64,000 nucleotides of DNA from Melanopsichium pennsylvanicum (taxonomy: Eukaryota; Basidiomycota; Ustilaginomycetes; Ustilaginales), in assembly GCA_900208305.1 (NCBI GenBank), contig OAPG01000016.1, positions 248,001-312,000 of the forward strand, given 5' to 3'. Positions 21,801-31,235 of this stretch are shown piece after piece. Made by a program: the position numbers and the translations under genes. The notes under the pieces are model-generated. The model saw only the letters and a program-made list of their open reading frames with translations. It was not told where the DNA came from and did no database searches. Each line of letters begins with the position of its first letter. Position 1 is the stretch's first letter.

Positions 21801-24367
21801 GTCGTCTCTACTCCCGGCGCAGAGGCAGTCCCGTACAAACCACGCTGGCCACTTCACAGCCGACTGATTGTATCGAAATTAAGGTGAGCGATGTCGAGAT
21901 GTCACTAGAGCCAGTGGAAGAGTCGGCCAATCCCGCAAATGGTACGCAAGCCTTGGACGAAGATGCACTCGAGGAAACAGAGGCGGACAAGAAGGTGACC
22001 GACACGATCGAAATCATCATGGCAGTGGCAGACGTGATCAAAGAGCGACCATCGCCTCTGGAGGAAGTCTTCCGACGTCTTTTCAAGGACAAGTCTGAAG
22101 CCGAAGCAGCTGAGTTGCATGCCAAACTGCAAAAGCTTGGCGACTCGATGATCGATAGCCTGGTCGAATCTAGCGGTTCATCCAGCGTCGACACAGTCAA
22201 ACGCATTCGCATTGTGCAATTGCTCGTTTCCACCAACCCGGCCATTCTCACCATCTCGAAAGCCAAGCTGCTGCTTCCTTACCTTAAAGCGGCACAAACT
22301 AGCGAGGAGGTGCAGATCATGGACCTGCTGCTCAGAATTTTTTGTTCCTGCTTGCCTCACATGCCAAAGACCGCAATGGCGTTTGCTGAATCTCTCGAAA
22401 AGAGCCTGCGCCCCCTCGTCAATCGACCACCGCCCAAGGCCGGTCTGCATCTGCTTCAGGAGCTCATCGCATGCTACTGCGCCGTCATTACCACGCACAC
22501 GCACAACTTTCGCCTATTGATTCAGACGCTCAAGGCGTGTTTCGTGCGCGTCCAATCGATGCGGCAAATGGCACTCAAAGGCCAAAAAGTGGAAGACAAC
22601 AAGGCGTGGAGTACACTGATGTCCCTCACCGCTTCGTTGTTCGAGCATGCCAACTTTGATGAGATCCGAAAGAAGCATCCCGAATTCGCGCCGGACATTG
22701 ATGCGCTCAGCAAGCGCCCGCTCATCGACGTCGTGTCCGAAGCTCTACTGGATATTTACAAGACCGGCAGCGAGGCTGTGCGCTCAGTGTCGTTGCAGAA
22801 TCTGGGTTTCCTCTTCCGAGCTCATCCGACACTGATGACCCGTCCTTCATTGACGGCTATGATGGACGACATCTTCGCTTCTGGTTCGTTGCAGGGCCGC
22901 GCAACTTTGCTCAAGATCATCCTCGACTTTCTCAGCGCTGACTCTCTTCGTCGCAACCCTGACAATGCCGTCGTCAATGCAGGCACAGGACGCCGCAAGC
23001 CCGAGAACCCAGATGCAGGCAGCGTCGACATGACCATCCTGGTCGGCAATACCGAGACCTTTGCAGACACGGGCGTCGGTTCGGCAATGATGCAACGTTA
23101 CTCGGAACACGTGCTCAAAGCCACGCTGGAAGTGTCGAATCCCTCGTTGCAGAGAACCGCGATCGATATCCTACGCTTCACTGTGTTGCAGGGTCTCTCT
23201 CATCCGATCCAGTGCGTACCTTACCTCGTGTCGCTCGAGACTCTTGAAGACCGCAAGATCCGCAGTCGAGCCATGGAGCTGCACAGTCACTTGGCGTCCA
23301 AGCACGCCTCTCTCGTGCAGGCGCGATTCCTCGACACTGCCAGATCTGCTTTCAAGTTTCAGCTGCAGTTGTCCACAATGCAGGCGCTGCGTGGGTTCCG
23401 CGTTGACAACATGCCTACAGCGGTACTCGGCGCTTGGTACAGCCTGCTGCGAGACCGTCGAGCCACAAGACTTGATTTCTTGAAACAGATCGTCAAGGCG
23501 CTCGACGTCAACACCGCAGCCAGCGATTGCGGCATAGAGGACGTCCTCTTTGCGCGCTTCATGGCTGACAACCTTGCAACACTCGACTACAAGACCATGG
23601 AAGAGCTCTTCATCATTATTGGTGAGCTGCGCTCGATTCTCGCTGTGTCAGGCATGCAAGTCCTGTATATGATCCAGCCGCACCTGCCCAAGCGGGACGC
23701 TGTCGAGGCCTCAGCACAGGCTATGGCGCCAGAGGACGGGATTAAGACGCCACCGCTTCCCACAAGCGCAATGGGAGGGGATTTGGTGAGCCCCTTTGGC
23801 ATGGCCCGCAACCCTTGGCTTTCTGGCGAATGGCAGCTCCAATTAGCTAGTGACGATGCACCTCCCGCCCACTTGGGCGACACTGTAGATCCCGCACAGA
23901 TCTTTGGTTTGCCGCAGTCAGTCCCAACGCTCAATGGCGGTGCGGCACATTCCAGTAGCGACCCAGCACCTCGCCCAACCGCGGACAAGGATGATCAAGA
24001 TGGCGGTGCAGGCTCCGTGTCCAAGGTCGACGCGATCACGATCGCAAACATGTCTGTTATCTCCGGAACAGCCCTGTTGCTGCGCAACCACCTCAAGCAG
24101 CTGTACGGTCTTAGCGAGGCCAGATGTGCAAAGTTCAACCCAAGCAAGAAACAGAGTGCAGGAGCAGACAAGCCTGCGCTCATGCGAGCGTTGGGGGACC
24201 CAATGCAAGTTGCACTGAATCTCGGTGCGATGCCCTTTGGACTGGATGAGGTGAAGAACGAGGAGGATGCCCAAAAGCAAATGTTGGCGTATGCTGGAAT
24301 GGTCGAAAACGAGGGAACCATGATGGAGCCTGAAGATCCAGATGCGTTTGATGATCTTGCTCTCTGA
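15857..24367 (+). CDS. SCC2: Sister-chromatid cohesion loader, Scc2/Mis4/Nipped-B (NIPBL) family
   Basis: Spliced model: exons 15857-17040 and 17311-24367, 2746 aa. The 270-nt intron has a GTAAGA donor and an ACAACAG acceptor. The junction makes an AGC Ser codon and keeps frame; an earlier acceptor near 17090 leads to a stop. Residues 1-~700 are disordered, Gln/Ser/Pro-rich, with a polyQ run near 204-211 (CAG repeat at 16468-16489). Basic NLS-like clusters lie near 557 (RKPRKRKPKPK) and 720 (KPKRKRSKKVK). The rest is a HEAT-repeat array with NIPBL hallmarks: SNAVRDSAVALFGSYL and SVRKRMVRLLKSL (~1820), INDEDTLIQDMAALTIGEMW (~1865), and SLQNLGFLFRAHPTLM (~2221). With Scc4/Mau2, Scc2 loads cohesin onto chromatin and activates its ATPase. 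Size is normal for basidiomycetes. Confidence 0.92.
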
Positions 24368-24790
24368 ACGAGCTTCCGTAAGTAAGGTTAACAAGCACAG
24401 TATCCGTCATCTCGGCTTTCGGAACCAGAAAGTGGCGGCACGAGGTTGACAAGATGCACTCAAAGATTGTTTTTCTCTCAATGACGACCGATCACAAACC
24501 GAAGATTTTGGTTTGCTGTGTTTTGTTCTGTTTCTTCTTCATTGCAATGTGCTGTGCGACAAAGGAAGGTAGTGTGTATGTGTGTGTGCGTTTGTTTGTG
24601 AGTGTGTGTGTAGGTCCCAGGTGGAGTGGATCGAACGAGTCAGTTTGTGGTGGTGACCATTGAGCCGGATTCAATGCGAGGACAAAACGAAGGGCGTGTA
24701 GCTCATATGACGTGTCAGTGCTGAGAAAAGGGACCCGAACAAGACATTCACCTTTTTAGGATGCTGATTCAAAGACATCAACACTTTGGC
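24368..24790. other. Convergent 3' spacer SCC2 / EBP1-like gene
   Basis: This 423-bp spacer lies between two convergent genes and includes a GT-rich stretch at about 24570-24612. No gene is seen. Confidence 0.6.
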
Positions 24791-25954
24791 TTAGGCCGAG
24801 GAAGCAGCGGCGGCGGCGGGCTTGTTCTTCTTCTTTGTCTGTCTGACAGCCTGGCTCAACAAGTGCTTGATTTTTTCGTTTTCGACCTTGTTATCAGCCT
24901 TTACATTTTCCTCTGTAGCCCAGGTGGGAGCAGGAGTGATCCTGATAGCGCCCTTTGCATTTACAGCGACAGTGAAGAAGACCTGGGCAGTGATGGCTTT
25001 CCTGTCGGAATCCTCGAGAACGTGGAAAGGTGTAAGCAATCCATGCTTGGCACATTCCTGGACACCGATACGAGCACGACGAACGTCTTCGAGACTCTTG
25101 AGGTTAAAAGGGAAGCTGGCAGCCTTATCTTTGATCTCGGAAAGAACTTTACGCGAAGTCTGGAGTTTGAGAAGGTACGTGTTGTTGGTCTTGCGGTAGA
25201 TGGTGGTTTTGCTATCGTCCGAACGAGTTTTGCCATCGGCAGACGTGGTGACGCTAATGTCAACGCCGTAGATCTCGTCTTCTTCGAGCTTGATGGTGTC
25301 GGGGCGAGAACCGGGTTCTGCGTTCAAGACGATTTTCTTCTTGCTGTCGATCTCGTTGCGAGCAAATTGGTTGGATTGCATACCCTCTACGGCTTTGCAT
25401 CCAAACTCCTTGATAGCTGCCTCAATCTCCTTGGACACCTCGGTGTTGAGCACACCTGGCTTCATAACTCGGATAGCAATGTCAGCGGCAGTGAGGGCGG
25501 CCTTGATAGCATCGGCTGCACGACCAGTGGCTGGATTGGACGAGTCGGCACCAACGACAAAGGTCTCAGCACAGATTGCGGGCAGCCCATCAATGTAGGC
25601 GCCGAGTTGAACCTTGACTACGTCACCCTTCTTCAAGGTGGGCTGGTCCTCATCAGTAGGAAGGGGAGAGTAGTTGCAGACGACGTTGTTGAGAGAGAGG
25701 GTGGTGGGGAATGCAATACCCTTTGCGATAGATTTGCCCTTGAATACAGCGGCGGTTTCGTCGGAAAGCACCTTGTCACCAATGTTGCAAAGTTCGAGGA
25801 TCGACTTGCCTTCCGAAGCGGCAGCAATGACGGCCTTGATGGCCTTTGCCGAGATCTCACCGGCGACCTTGTACTTGGGGAGGATAGAGTCGTTGAAGCT
25901 CTCCTCCTTCTGAGCGGCGGCGGGGGTTGCGGTGGGCTTATTAGCGGTCGACAT
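24791..25954 (-). CDS. Proliferation-associated EBP1/PA2G4-like protein (S. pombe Cdb4 type), catalytically dead methionine-aminopeptidase fold
   Basis: Single exon, 387 aa. The pita-bread MetAP2-like fold is recognisable from AFPTTLSLNNVVCNYSP (~85) through KKGDVVKVQLGAYIDG (~108-123). Where active MetAP2 has its first metal-binding Asp, this protein has Gln (KVQLG), and the second Asp position is also altered, so peptidase activity is not expected. The C-terminus ends in a Lys-rich segment (RQTKKKNKPAAA) like that of EBP1, which binds the ribosome near the exit tunnel and structured RNA. Fission yeast Cdb4 was first described as a curved-DNA-binding protein. The likely role is ribosome-associated growth control. 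Length matches the family. A full-length open frame on the opposite strand is an artefact of codon bias. Confidence 0.93.
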   Translation of the reverse strand: MSTANKPTATPAAAQKEESFNDSILPKYKVAGEISAKAIKAVIAAASEGKSILELCNIGDKVLSDETAAVFKGKSIAKGIAFPTTLSLNNVVCNYSPLPTDEDQPTLKKGDVVKVQLGAYIDGLPAICAETFVVGADSSNPATGRAADAIKAALTAADIAIRVMKPGVLNTEVSKEIEAAIKEFGCKAVEGMQSNQFARNEIDSKKKIVLNAEPGSRPDTIKLEEDEIYGVDISVTTSADGKTRSDDSKTTIYRKTNNTYLLKLQTSRKVLSEIKDKAASFPFNLKSLEDVRRARIGVQECAKHGLLTPFHVLEDSDRKAITAQVFFTVAVNAKGAIRITPAPTWATEENVKADNKVENEKIKHLLSQAVRQTKKKNKPAAAAASSA

Positions 25955-26498
25955 GATGAATGATATTGGTATGAAAGAAGATTGGTGGTGGAAAGTGGAG
26001 CCGTCGTACGTACTAACTTAGACAGCATCACTCGAAACCCAAAAAATGCAAATTGTAGTAGGTGCAGAATTCCCACAAGTCACGAGGCAAAAGCACGGAA
26101 GCCTCGATGCAGGTAACAGGCAGAGCGCATTCTGTGATTCTTCTTCACTCAGACATCAAGAATTTCTTGCCCCAATTGGGATCCGTTCAATAATTTTTAA
26201 AATGCTTGAAGCTTTTCTTCGCCCGTCTTCTCAAGCATACCGTCTTTCCAAGCTTGGCCGTGGCCACGAAGAGATCATGCAGCAGCTGCAGAAGCAGCAG
26301 CAACATCACTCAGCTCCGGCTACTTGGCTTGGTATTGACGACCATGACCGTGTAGCGTTGACAACATGTCAACATGAGCAGAGCTGGGAGGTTGATTGTG
26401 CATCTCGATCCTCTGTCGATCACGTCTCGGACTTTTTTTGTTCAGCCAAAAATTAAAGAAGTGTTGAAATACTTATAATTATGTCGCGTGTACAGCAA
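25955..26498. other. Intergenic region between the EBP1-like gene and tRNA-Ile
   Basis: This holds the promoter of the reverse-strand EBP1-like gene and the tRNA 5' flank. A forward frame at 26046-26456 has no recognisable domain and no coding-like composition, so it is not called. Confidence 0.55.
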
Positions 26499-26608
26499 GC
26501 CTCGTTAGCGTAGTTGGATTATCGCATCTGTCTAATACACAGTGCCTCAGATCACCTGAGTATTGAATTCACAACAGAAGGTCACTGGTTCGAGCCCAGT
26601 ACGGGGCA
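26499..26608 (+). tRNA. tRNA-Ile (anticodon AAU) with a 35-nt intron
   Basis: A full cloverleaf can be folded by eye. The acceptor stem GCCTCGT (26499-26505) pairs with ACGGGGC (26601-26607), including one G-U; the discriminator base is A at 26608. The D stem is GCG/CGC (26508-26510 / 26523-26525). The anticodon stem TCTGT (26527-26531) pairs with ACAGA (26574-26578). The T arm ACTGG-TTCGAGC-CCAGT spans 26584-26600. The anticodon is AAT at 26534-26536, reading AUU/AUC codons after A34-to-I editing. The intron 26538-26572 lies in the canonical place after position 37 and contains a CTCAG/CTGAG hairpin. Internal A box (TAGCGTAGTTGG) and B box (GGTTCGAGCCC) are present. Confidence 0.95.
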
Positions 26609-26611
26609 ATC

Positions 26612-26616
26612 TTTTT
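26612..26616 (+). terminator. RNA polymerase III T5 terminator of tRNA-Ile
   Basis: Five consecutive T residues begin four bases after the discriminator base, the standard Pol III stop signal. Confidence 0.85.
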
Positions 26617-26829
26617 CTTGCCCATTCTTTCTTCTGTCTACATTTACTCACCAAGTAGCGTCGTTTCTTTTTCTTTGTGACAAAAACATCAAGTTTGAGT
26701 ATACTGCTCACTTTCTCTTCACAACAGGTAACACGTGTCGAGATGAAGCAAACTATGTATGAGTATAACAAATGAGAGAAAAAGCAGGATAACAGCATGT
26801 CGAATTATTCGGCTTTGTCTGGTGGACTT

Positions 26830-28530
26830 TTAGACAAGGGAGACCTTCAGAGGGAGTCCACCTTGCGGCTTCATAGTGATCAAAGTATCCATGACGGGAC
26901 TCTGCTCCTTGGATACGGGCTCAAACTTAAAGTTAGAAACCATAATGCAAATGGTCGCCTTCATCTCTAGATAACTCATCGTTTTGCCAATGCACGCGTG
27001 TGCACCGGCGATGAAAGTGATCATCGAAAAGGTTTTGTCGTACTTTTCTGGCAAGTCGAACCATCTCTCTGGTCTGAATTGGTCTGCATCCGCACCCCAA
27101 ATCTCGGGGTCCATGTTGATGGCTCTGTTCGAGATTGGCAAGATGGTATCCTTTGGGATGTAGATTCCGTCGATGTAGCTTGCTTTGCTGGCCATACGCA
27201 CGGTTCGAGGCACTGGTGGCGTCACTCGCATGCTTTCGTTGATCACCGCATCCAAATACACCAATCCTTTCACAGCAGAGTAAGGAGGTTGTTCGTCTTG
27301 ATCCATAAGCTCTTTACATTCCTTTCGCAACTTGTCTTGAATCTCGGGATGCGTGGCTAGATTCCACAATGTCCAAGAAACACCCGAGGCAGTGGTTTCA
27401 TGGCCAGCACCCAGAAAGGTGAGTACTTGAGTGATCATATCCTGTTCCGCTTGTTTCAGAGTTTTGGGCTTGCCATCGTTTTCAGACAAGTGTGTTTCTT
27501 CAATAATGTCGATGATCGCCTTGAAGCTTCCAACCTGTGCCGCACGCTCTCCGGAATTGAGTTGCTTGTACAGGATCTCCTTTGATACCTTCTTTATGCG
27601 GTGCATCCCGTTCAACAATTGAAAGTAAGTCTGTCCCACTGATCCTGGCTTGCATCGTTTCAAAACCCAGTCCCAACCACTCTTGTCACTAGCCCAATCG
27701 AGAATTGTATCACCAAAGGGAAGGTTGAGGACGAGATTCAGTCGACCTTGGTTTTTGCCGTTCTGCATCGACGTCACGAGATGGTAGCCTTTGGCTAGCT
27801 CATTCTCCGGGTTGTGGACCGAATCGGCATCATAGCCGAAAGCGGTAAGGCAAATGATATCGAGAAGGGCTCTGTTGACCCAAACATCGCAATCGATCAC
27901 AGCACTCGCGCTCGAAGATTCTTGCACCTGTTTCTTCATGATTTCCACCATGGGGTAGATCTTGGCGTAGTAAACGGGGAATTGCTCGATGAGATTTGTC
28001 AATGAAAACGCAGGGTTCATCGTCTTCCTCATCTTCCTATGCGTATCACCTTCCACAGTCAAAAGACCATAGCCGGCGATCAAACCGAGCAATCTCCACG
28101 CCATGGCCGGTTTGGGGTAAGAATACGGATCTTCTACCAGAATTTGCCGCAGTGCTTTTGGACGCATAAAGTGGATCGCCTCCCTTCCAAAAATAAACGT
28201 ACTCCTAAAGACGCCATCTTTGCCGTGTTCGCGAGACCACTTGATCTCAGCACCGGCGCCTGGGAGTCCGAGGAAAACGTCCATGTTGCCCACAATAGGT
28301 TTGGGCTTGGGGCCAGGCAGATGCTTCAGAGGGGATATATAATAGTGGTAGATGGTTGTTCGATAGAGCATGCGGAGCATTGAGAATACGATGAACAAAG
28401 TGAGGAAGGCGAATGCGGTACCAATGGAGAAGCCGATGGTGCCAAGCACGGTGGTGGGAGCATGGCGCTGGTAGAGTAGGGCGAGGGTGGACTCGCTCCA
28501 GAGGGAGTTGGAGGTAAGTTTGTACTGCAT
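26830..28530 (-). CDS. Cytochrome P450 monooxygenase, microsomal type
   Basis: Single exon, 566 aa. A hydrophobic N-terminal anchor lies at about 28-58, followed by the Pro-rich hinge LPGPKPKP. The I-helix oxygen-binding motif AGHETT is at about 375, the K-helix ExxR (ESMR) near 432, PERW near 485, and the heme-cysteine loop FIAGAHACIG near 513. All catalytic signatures are intact. The enzyme would sit in the ER membrane, receive electrons from P450 reductase, and hydroxylate a lipophilic substrate. The sequence layout resembles the CYP4/CYP3-like group that is expanded in basidiomycetes; I cannot assign a CYP family or substrate. There are no neighbouring biosynthetic genes, so it does not look like part of a secondary-metabolite cluster. 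Confidence 0.95.
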   Translation of the reverse strand: MQYKLTSNSLWSESTLALLYQRHAPTTVLGTIGFSIGTAFAFLTLFIVFSMLRMLYRTTIYHYYISPLKHLPGPKPKPIVGNMDVFLGLPGAGAEIKWSREHGKDGVFRSTFIFGREAIHFMRPKALRQILVEDPYSYPKPAMAWRLLGLIAGYGLLTVEGDTHRKMRKTMNPAFSLTNLIEQFPVYYAKIYPMVEIMKKQVQESSSASAVIDCDVWVNRALLDIICLTAFGYDADSVHNPENELAKGYHLVTSMQNGKNQGRLNLVLNLPFGDTILDWASDKSGWDWVLKRCKPGSVGQTYFQLLNGMHRIKKVSKEILYKQLNSGERAAQVGSFKAIIDIIEETHLSENDGKPKTLKQAEQDMITQVLTFLGAGHETTASGVSWTLWNLATHPEIQDKLRKECKELMDQDEQPPYSAVKGLVYLDAVINESMRVTPPVPRTVRMASKASYIDGIYIPKDTILPISNRAINMDPEIWGADADQFRPERWFDLPEKYDKTFSMITFIAGAHACIGKTMSYLEMKATICIMVSNFKFEPVSKEQSPVMDTLITMKPQGGLPLKVSLV

Positions 28531-30779
28531 GACTGCAACCTATCGAGGTGAGGGTTTGCAGAGATGGTGGTGATGATGCAGAACGAAGAAACGGAATATC
28601 CACCAGTCTGTAAGAGTATTCGGCGGCCCACTATATACACTAGTCGAATCCATGGAAGAGATAAAGGACAGGGTATGCGTGCGGGCACCCGGCGGCAACA
28701 AGGAGCATGCTTCTGTGTTCAAATGGGGTGGTAACCTTGACGAGATGTGAAAAGTGATCTTCTTGTCCAATTGCCAGCTCACTATCGCGGACGGCGTGGC
28801 GGACCTTCTGTCGCGGCGGCAAACATGCATGCTCTCCACATTTGACGGACTTGGGCGGTCTTCTCGTCTGAACGGGGGAACGCAGCTCGCAAAGAGACGG
28901 AAAAAGTTGGAATCCTCCACTGCTTTCATTCACATTTGTGTTTGTAAAAAAAGAACGGCGATCGTGCCTCGTCTTCGATCGACGTCATCTGTACTTGACG
29001 TCTGAGGCCCGCAGTAATGTTGTCGATGATGTAGAGAGCTCGGGTATGATATATGCATCTGCTAGCAAGACCTTTATCAAGGCTTCGAGCTGGGTGAACA
29101 TCGTCGTGGATCGTGGGCCCGAATCGAGCTCACAGAACAGAGCGCCCGAGCAACGCTTTCAGCCTGCGTTAGGTGATAGACCCTTGTTTGCGAGATGCCT
29201 GCAGTGAAACTCGCCGTGGCGTGTATACATAATTTTCAGCTGTCAAAATCAAGGTGACCACACCATCCCCTCACCCCATATCTGGACCCAAGATCAGCAG
29301 ACGAGGTTCAATCGCGTACAGTACATGATTTTTTATCTCGGTGAGTGTGCAATGGTGAAGAAAGCTCTGGGGTCGTTGATACATTCGGATGGGAGGCAAA
29401 AGGTGGAAGAGCTACGTTATAGACTATGGGTAGAGTCGGGCGTTCAATGGTTACCACCAACCGGCAGTGTCCGGGAAAATGGAGATGTCGAGGCAGAAAG
29501 ACGGAGAGCACGATTGGCGAGTGCCACTTCATCGGGCCGCGATCCACTGTTTGGCGTCATGCCGTGCATTGCGGCGGAGTTGGGCCAGCCCGTCTCTCGG
29601 TTTAGCAGTCACTAACTGCTCATGTCATAGCAGCGGGCCAGACTTGCCTTGTACGTAAAATAAGCTTTGGCTTAAGCCGCACGGATTCGTGCTGCATCGA
29701 TATAAGCACATGAACTAGTGAACTGCATGTGCACAGACAAACGCTAGTTATAGGGGAATTAGTTCAGCGCAGAAAACTAGACCACAGAAACCGAGGCACG
29801 TAGATGCTGCTAAGAGGCCTGCCAGCAGCACCAAAATCGCACACCTTCACCGCCCACGGATTCTGGACCCAGGCAAGGTTGTCAACCTCTTGGCCCTGAG
29901 ATCGGCTATGCGCGTCACTCGCACTCCCTGCGACGCACTGGACAAAAAAGCTCTTAGAGAACATGACTGCATTACGAACAGGATGCAGAAGAGAACAAAG
30001 ACGAGACTAGTAGACGAGGACGAGCTGAGGCGCTATAAAGCTGTGCGATACAAAGTTGTTGGCGCAACATCGACGGTCGTGCACTTCCTGCGGATGGGAC
30101 CCAGTAAGAAGAGCTTGATCTGAGTAAAATTTCGGGTCACTCGGTGTCGAGCGAATTCGGAAACGAGCTGCGAGTCCGCCGATTCTACGGCGAGGGATGG
30201 ATTGCTTGCCTGCGGCATACCGCTGCGAAAGTCTGCTAATGAAATTTGTGCTTCTTGCCCGCGCCCTAATGAGAGCTGCAGCTGCGAGAAGCACAGACGG
30301 AAGGCATAACGCCATACTGACGAACATTTGCGCATCGGGCAAATCCTGAGGTTGTTGAAATTGTACCATTTTGAAGGATAACCGGTCATCAGATGCATTA
30401 GGGCAGTGTGTCGGAGGCGATTCATGTACATGTAGCGCAGGAGGATGCGATGTTTCGCTGTAAAGTGCCGGTGATCTTCCGGGTATGAAGGAGACTGAAA
30501 GAGAAAGCTTCTTTTGGTTTGGCGAAAATGGAGAAGGCGACGAGAATTGGACAGCAAGATATGACTGAAGTTGTCGGAAGGCTGCGATGAGGTCGTCTGC
30601 AAAAATAAAAGGTTTCCGTGCATGTTCCAAAGACCTCGCGGATTGTGGTGACTTGGGGGTTTTCAAGACTTTGGTGTTCTAGCAAGTGCAACTGTAGGCC
30701 AATGAACATGCCGTCTCCAACTGTATTGGAACAGCAGCGTGGTCGAGGCAAGGTTGCGATTTTGTCTGCGATCATGTAT
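28531..30779. other. 2.2-kb spacer upstream of the P450 gene, no gene supported
   Basis: This contains the P450 promoter. Overlapping reverse frames at 30007-30666 (219 and 196 aa) compete with each other and match no family; the best sub-frame starts near 30373 and has one hydrophobic stretch. Forward frames near 29325-29615 are equally unconvincing. A diverged or multi-exon gene cannot be excluded. Confidence 0.5.
28631..28638 (-). promoter_or_regulatory. Putative TATA box of the P450 gene
   Basis: Read on the reverse strand it is GTATATAG, about 100 nt upstream of the P450 ATG (28530). It is a motif match only. Confidence 0.35.
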
Positions 30780-31235
30780 TTAGTCTTGCATGGCGTCGTC
30801 AGCGTTGACAACATGCTCTTCGCGACCGAGCGAGGACGACTCCTTGCCTGGACTGGAGCCAGCACCGCTGATGGGGAAGGCGCTGACCTGTGGACGCGAA
30901 GCAAGACTGGCGGCTCCTGGAACGTTGACAGGGCCCGAAGTGGGACCACCTGGCTGACCTGGCAAGGATGGGGGCGAGACGGCGTTGACACCAGGAGAGG
31001 AGACGGTCGAAGCGTGTGGGATCATTTCGGGGTTGGGGATGGCAGTTCCGACTGACTGTTGAGGGGCCTTGCCAGCTTTAGAAAGGGCATAGTCGCCCGA
31101 ATCAAAATATTTACGCTCCTTAAGCTTGTTTTGCAGGAGATCCTTCTTTGGGAGCTTGCCGTAGAGTCGGAAGAGCTTCTGCTCCTCTTCGTTCAAAGAC
31201 GAGATGTCGATCTTGTTACGCTGGGCAGGAAGCAT
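30780..31235 (-). CDS. Endosulfine/ARPP-19 family PP2A inhibitor (Igo1-like)
   Basis: A 151-aa reverse-strand protein. Residues 16-50 match the endosulfine core (EEEQKLFRLYGKLP, then KYFDSGDYALSKAG). The invariant FDSGDY motif is at 44-49, with the Greatwall/Rim15 phosphorylation site at Ser46. The C-terminal half is Pro/Ser/Gly-rich and probably disordered. When phosphorylated by the Greatwall-type kinase, endosulfines bind and inhibit PP2A-B55, controlling mitotic entry and, in yeasts, quiescence under nutrient limitation. I chose the ATG at 31235 because homologues begin only a few residues before the conserved core. A GTAAG donor-like site near 31272-31268 could mark a 5' UTR intron, but I see no upstream in-frame ATG. 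Confidence 0.93.
   Translation of the reverse strand: MLPAQRNKIDISSLNEEEQKLFRLYGKLPKKDLLQNKLKERKYFDSGDYALSKAGKAPQQSVGTAIPNPEMIPHASTVSSPGVNAVSPPSLPGQPGGPTSGPVNVPGAASLASRPQVSAFPISGAGSSPGKESSSLGREEHVVNADDAMQD

Noticed and set aside
24761..25963. 400-codon open frame exactly opposite the EBP1-like gene
   Set aside because: Mirror frames arise when codon bias makes the reverse complement stop-poor; the reverse-strand protein matches a known family and this one has low-complexity Gly/Asp/Val composition.
26046..26456. 136-codon forward frame upstream of tRNA-Ile
   Set aside because: It overlaps the likely EBP1-like gene promoter and shows no domain or codon bias.
30007..30666. Overlapping 219- and 196-codon reverse frames
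   Set aside because: Two frames compete over the same bases, neither has a domain, and only a weak hydrophobic stretch near residue 105 is seen.
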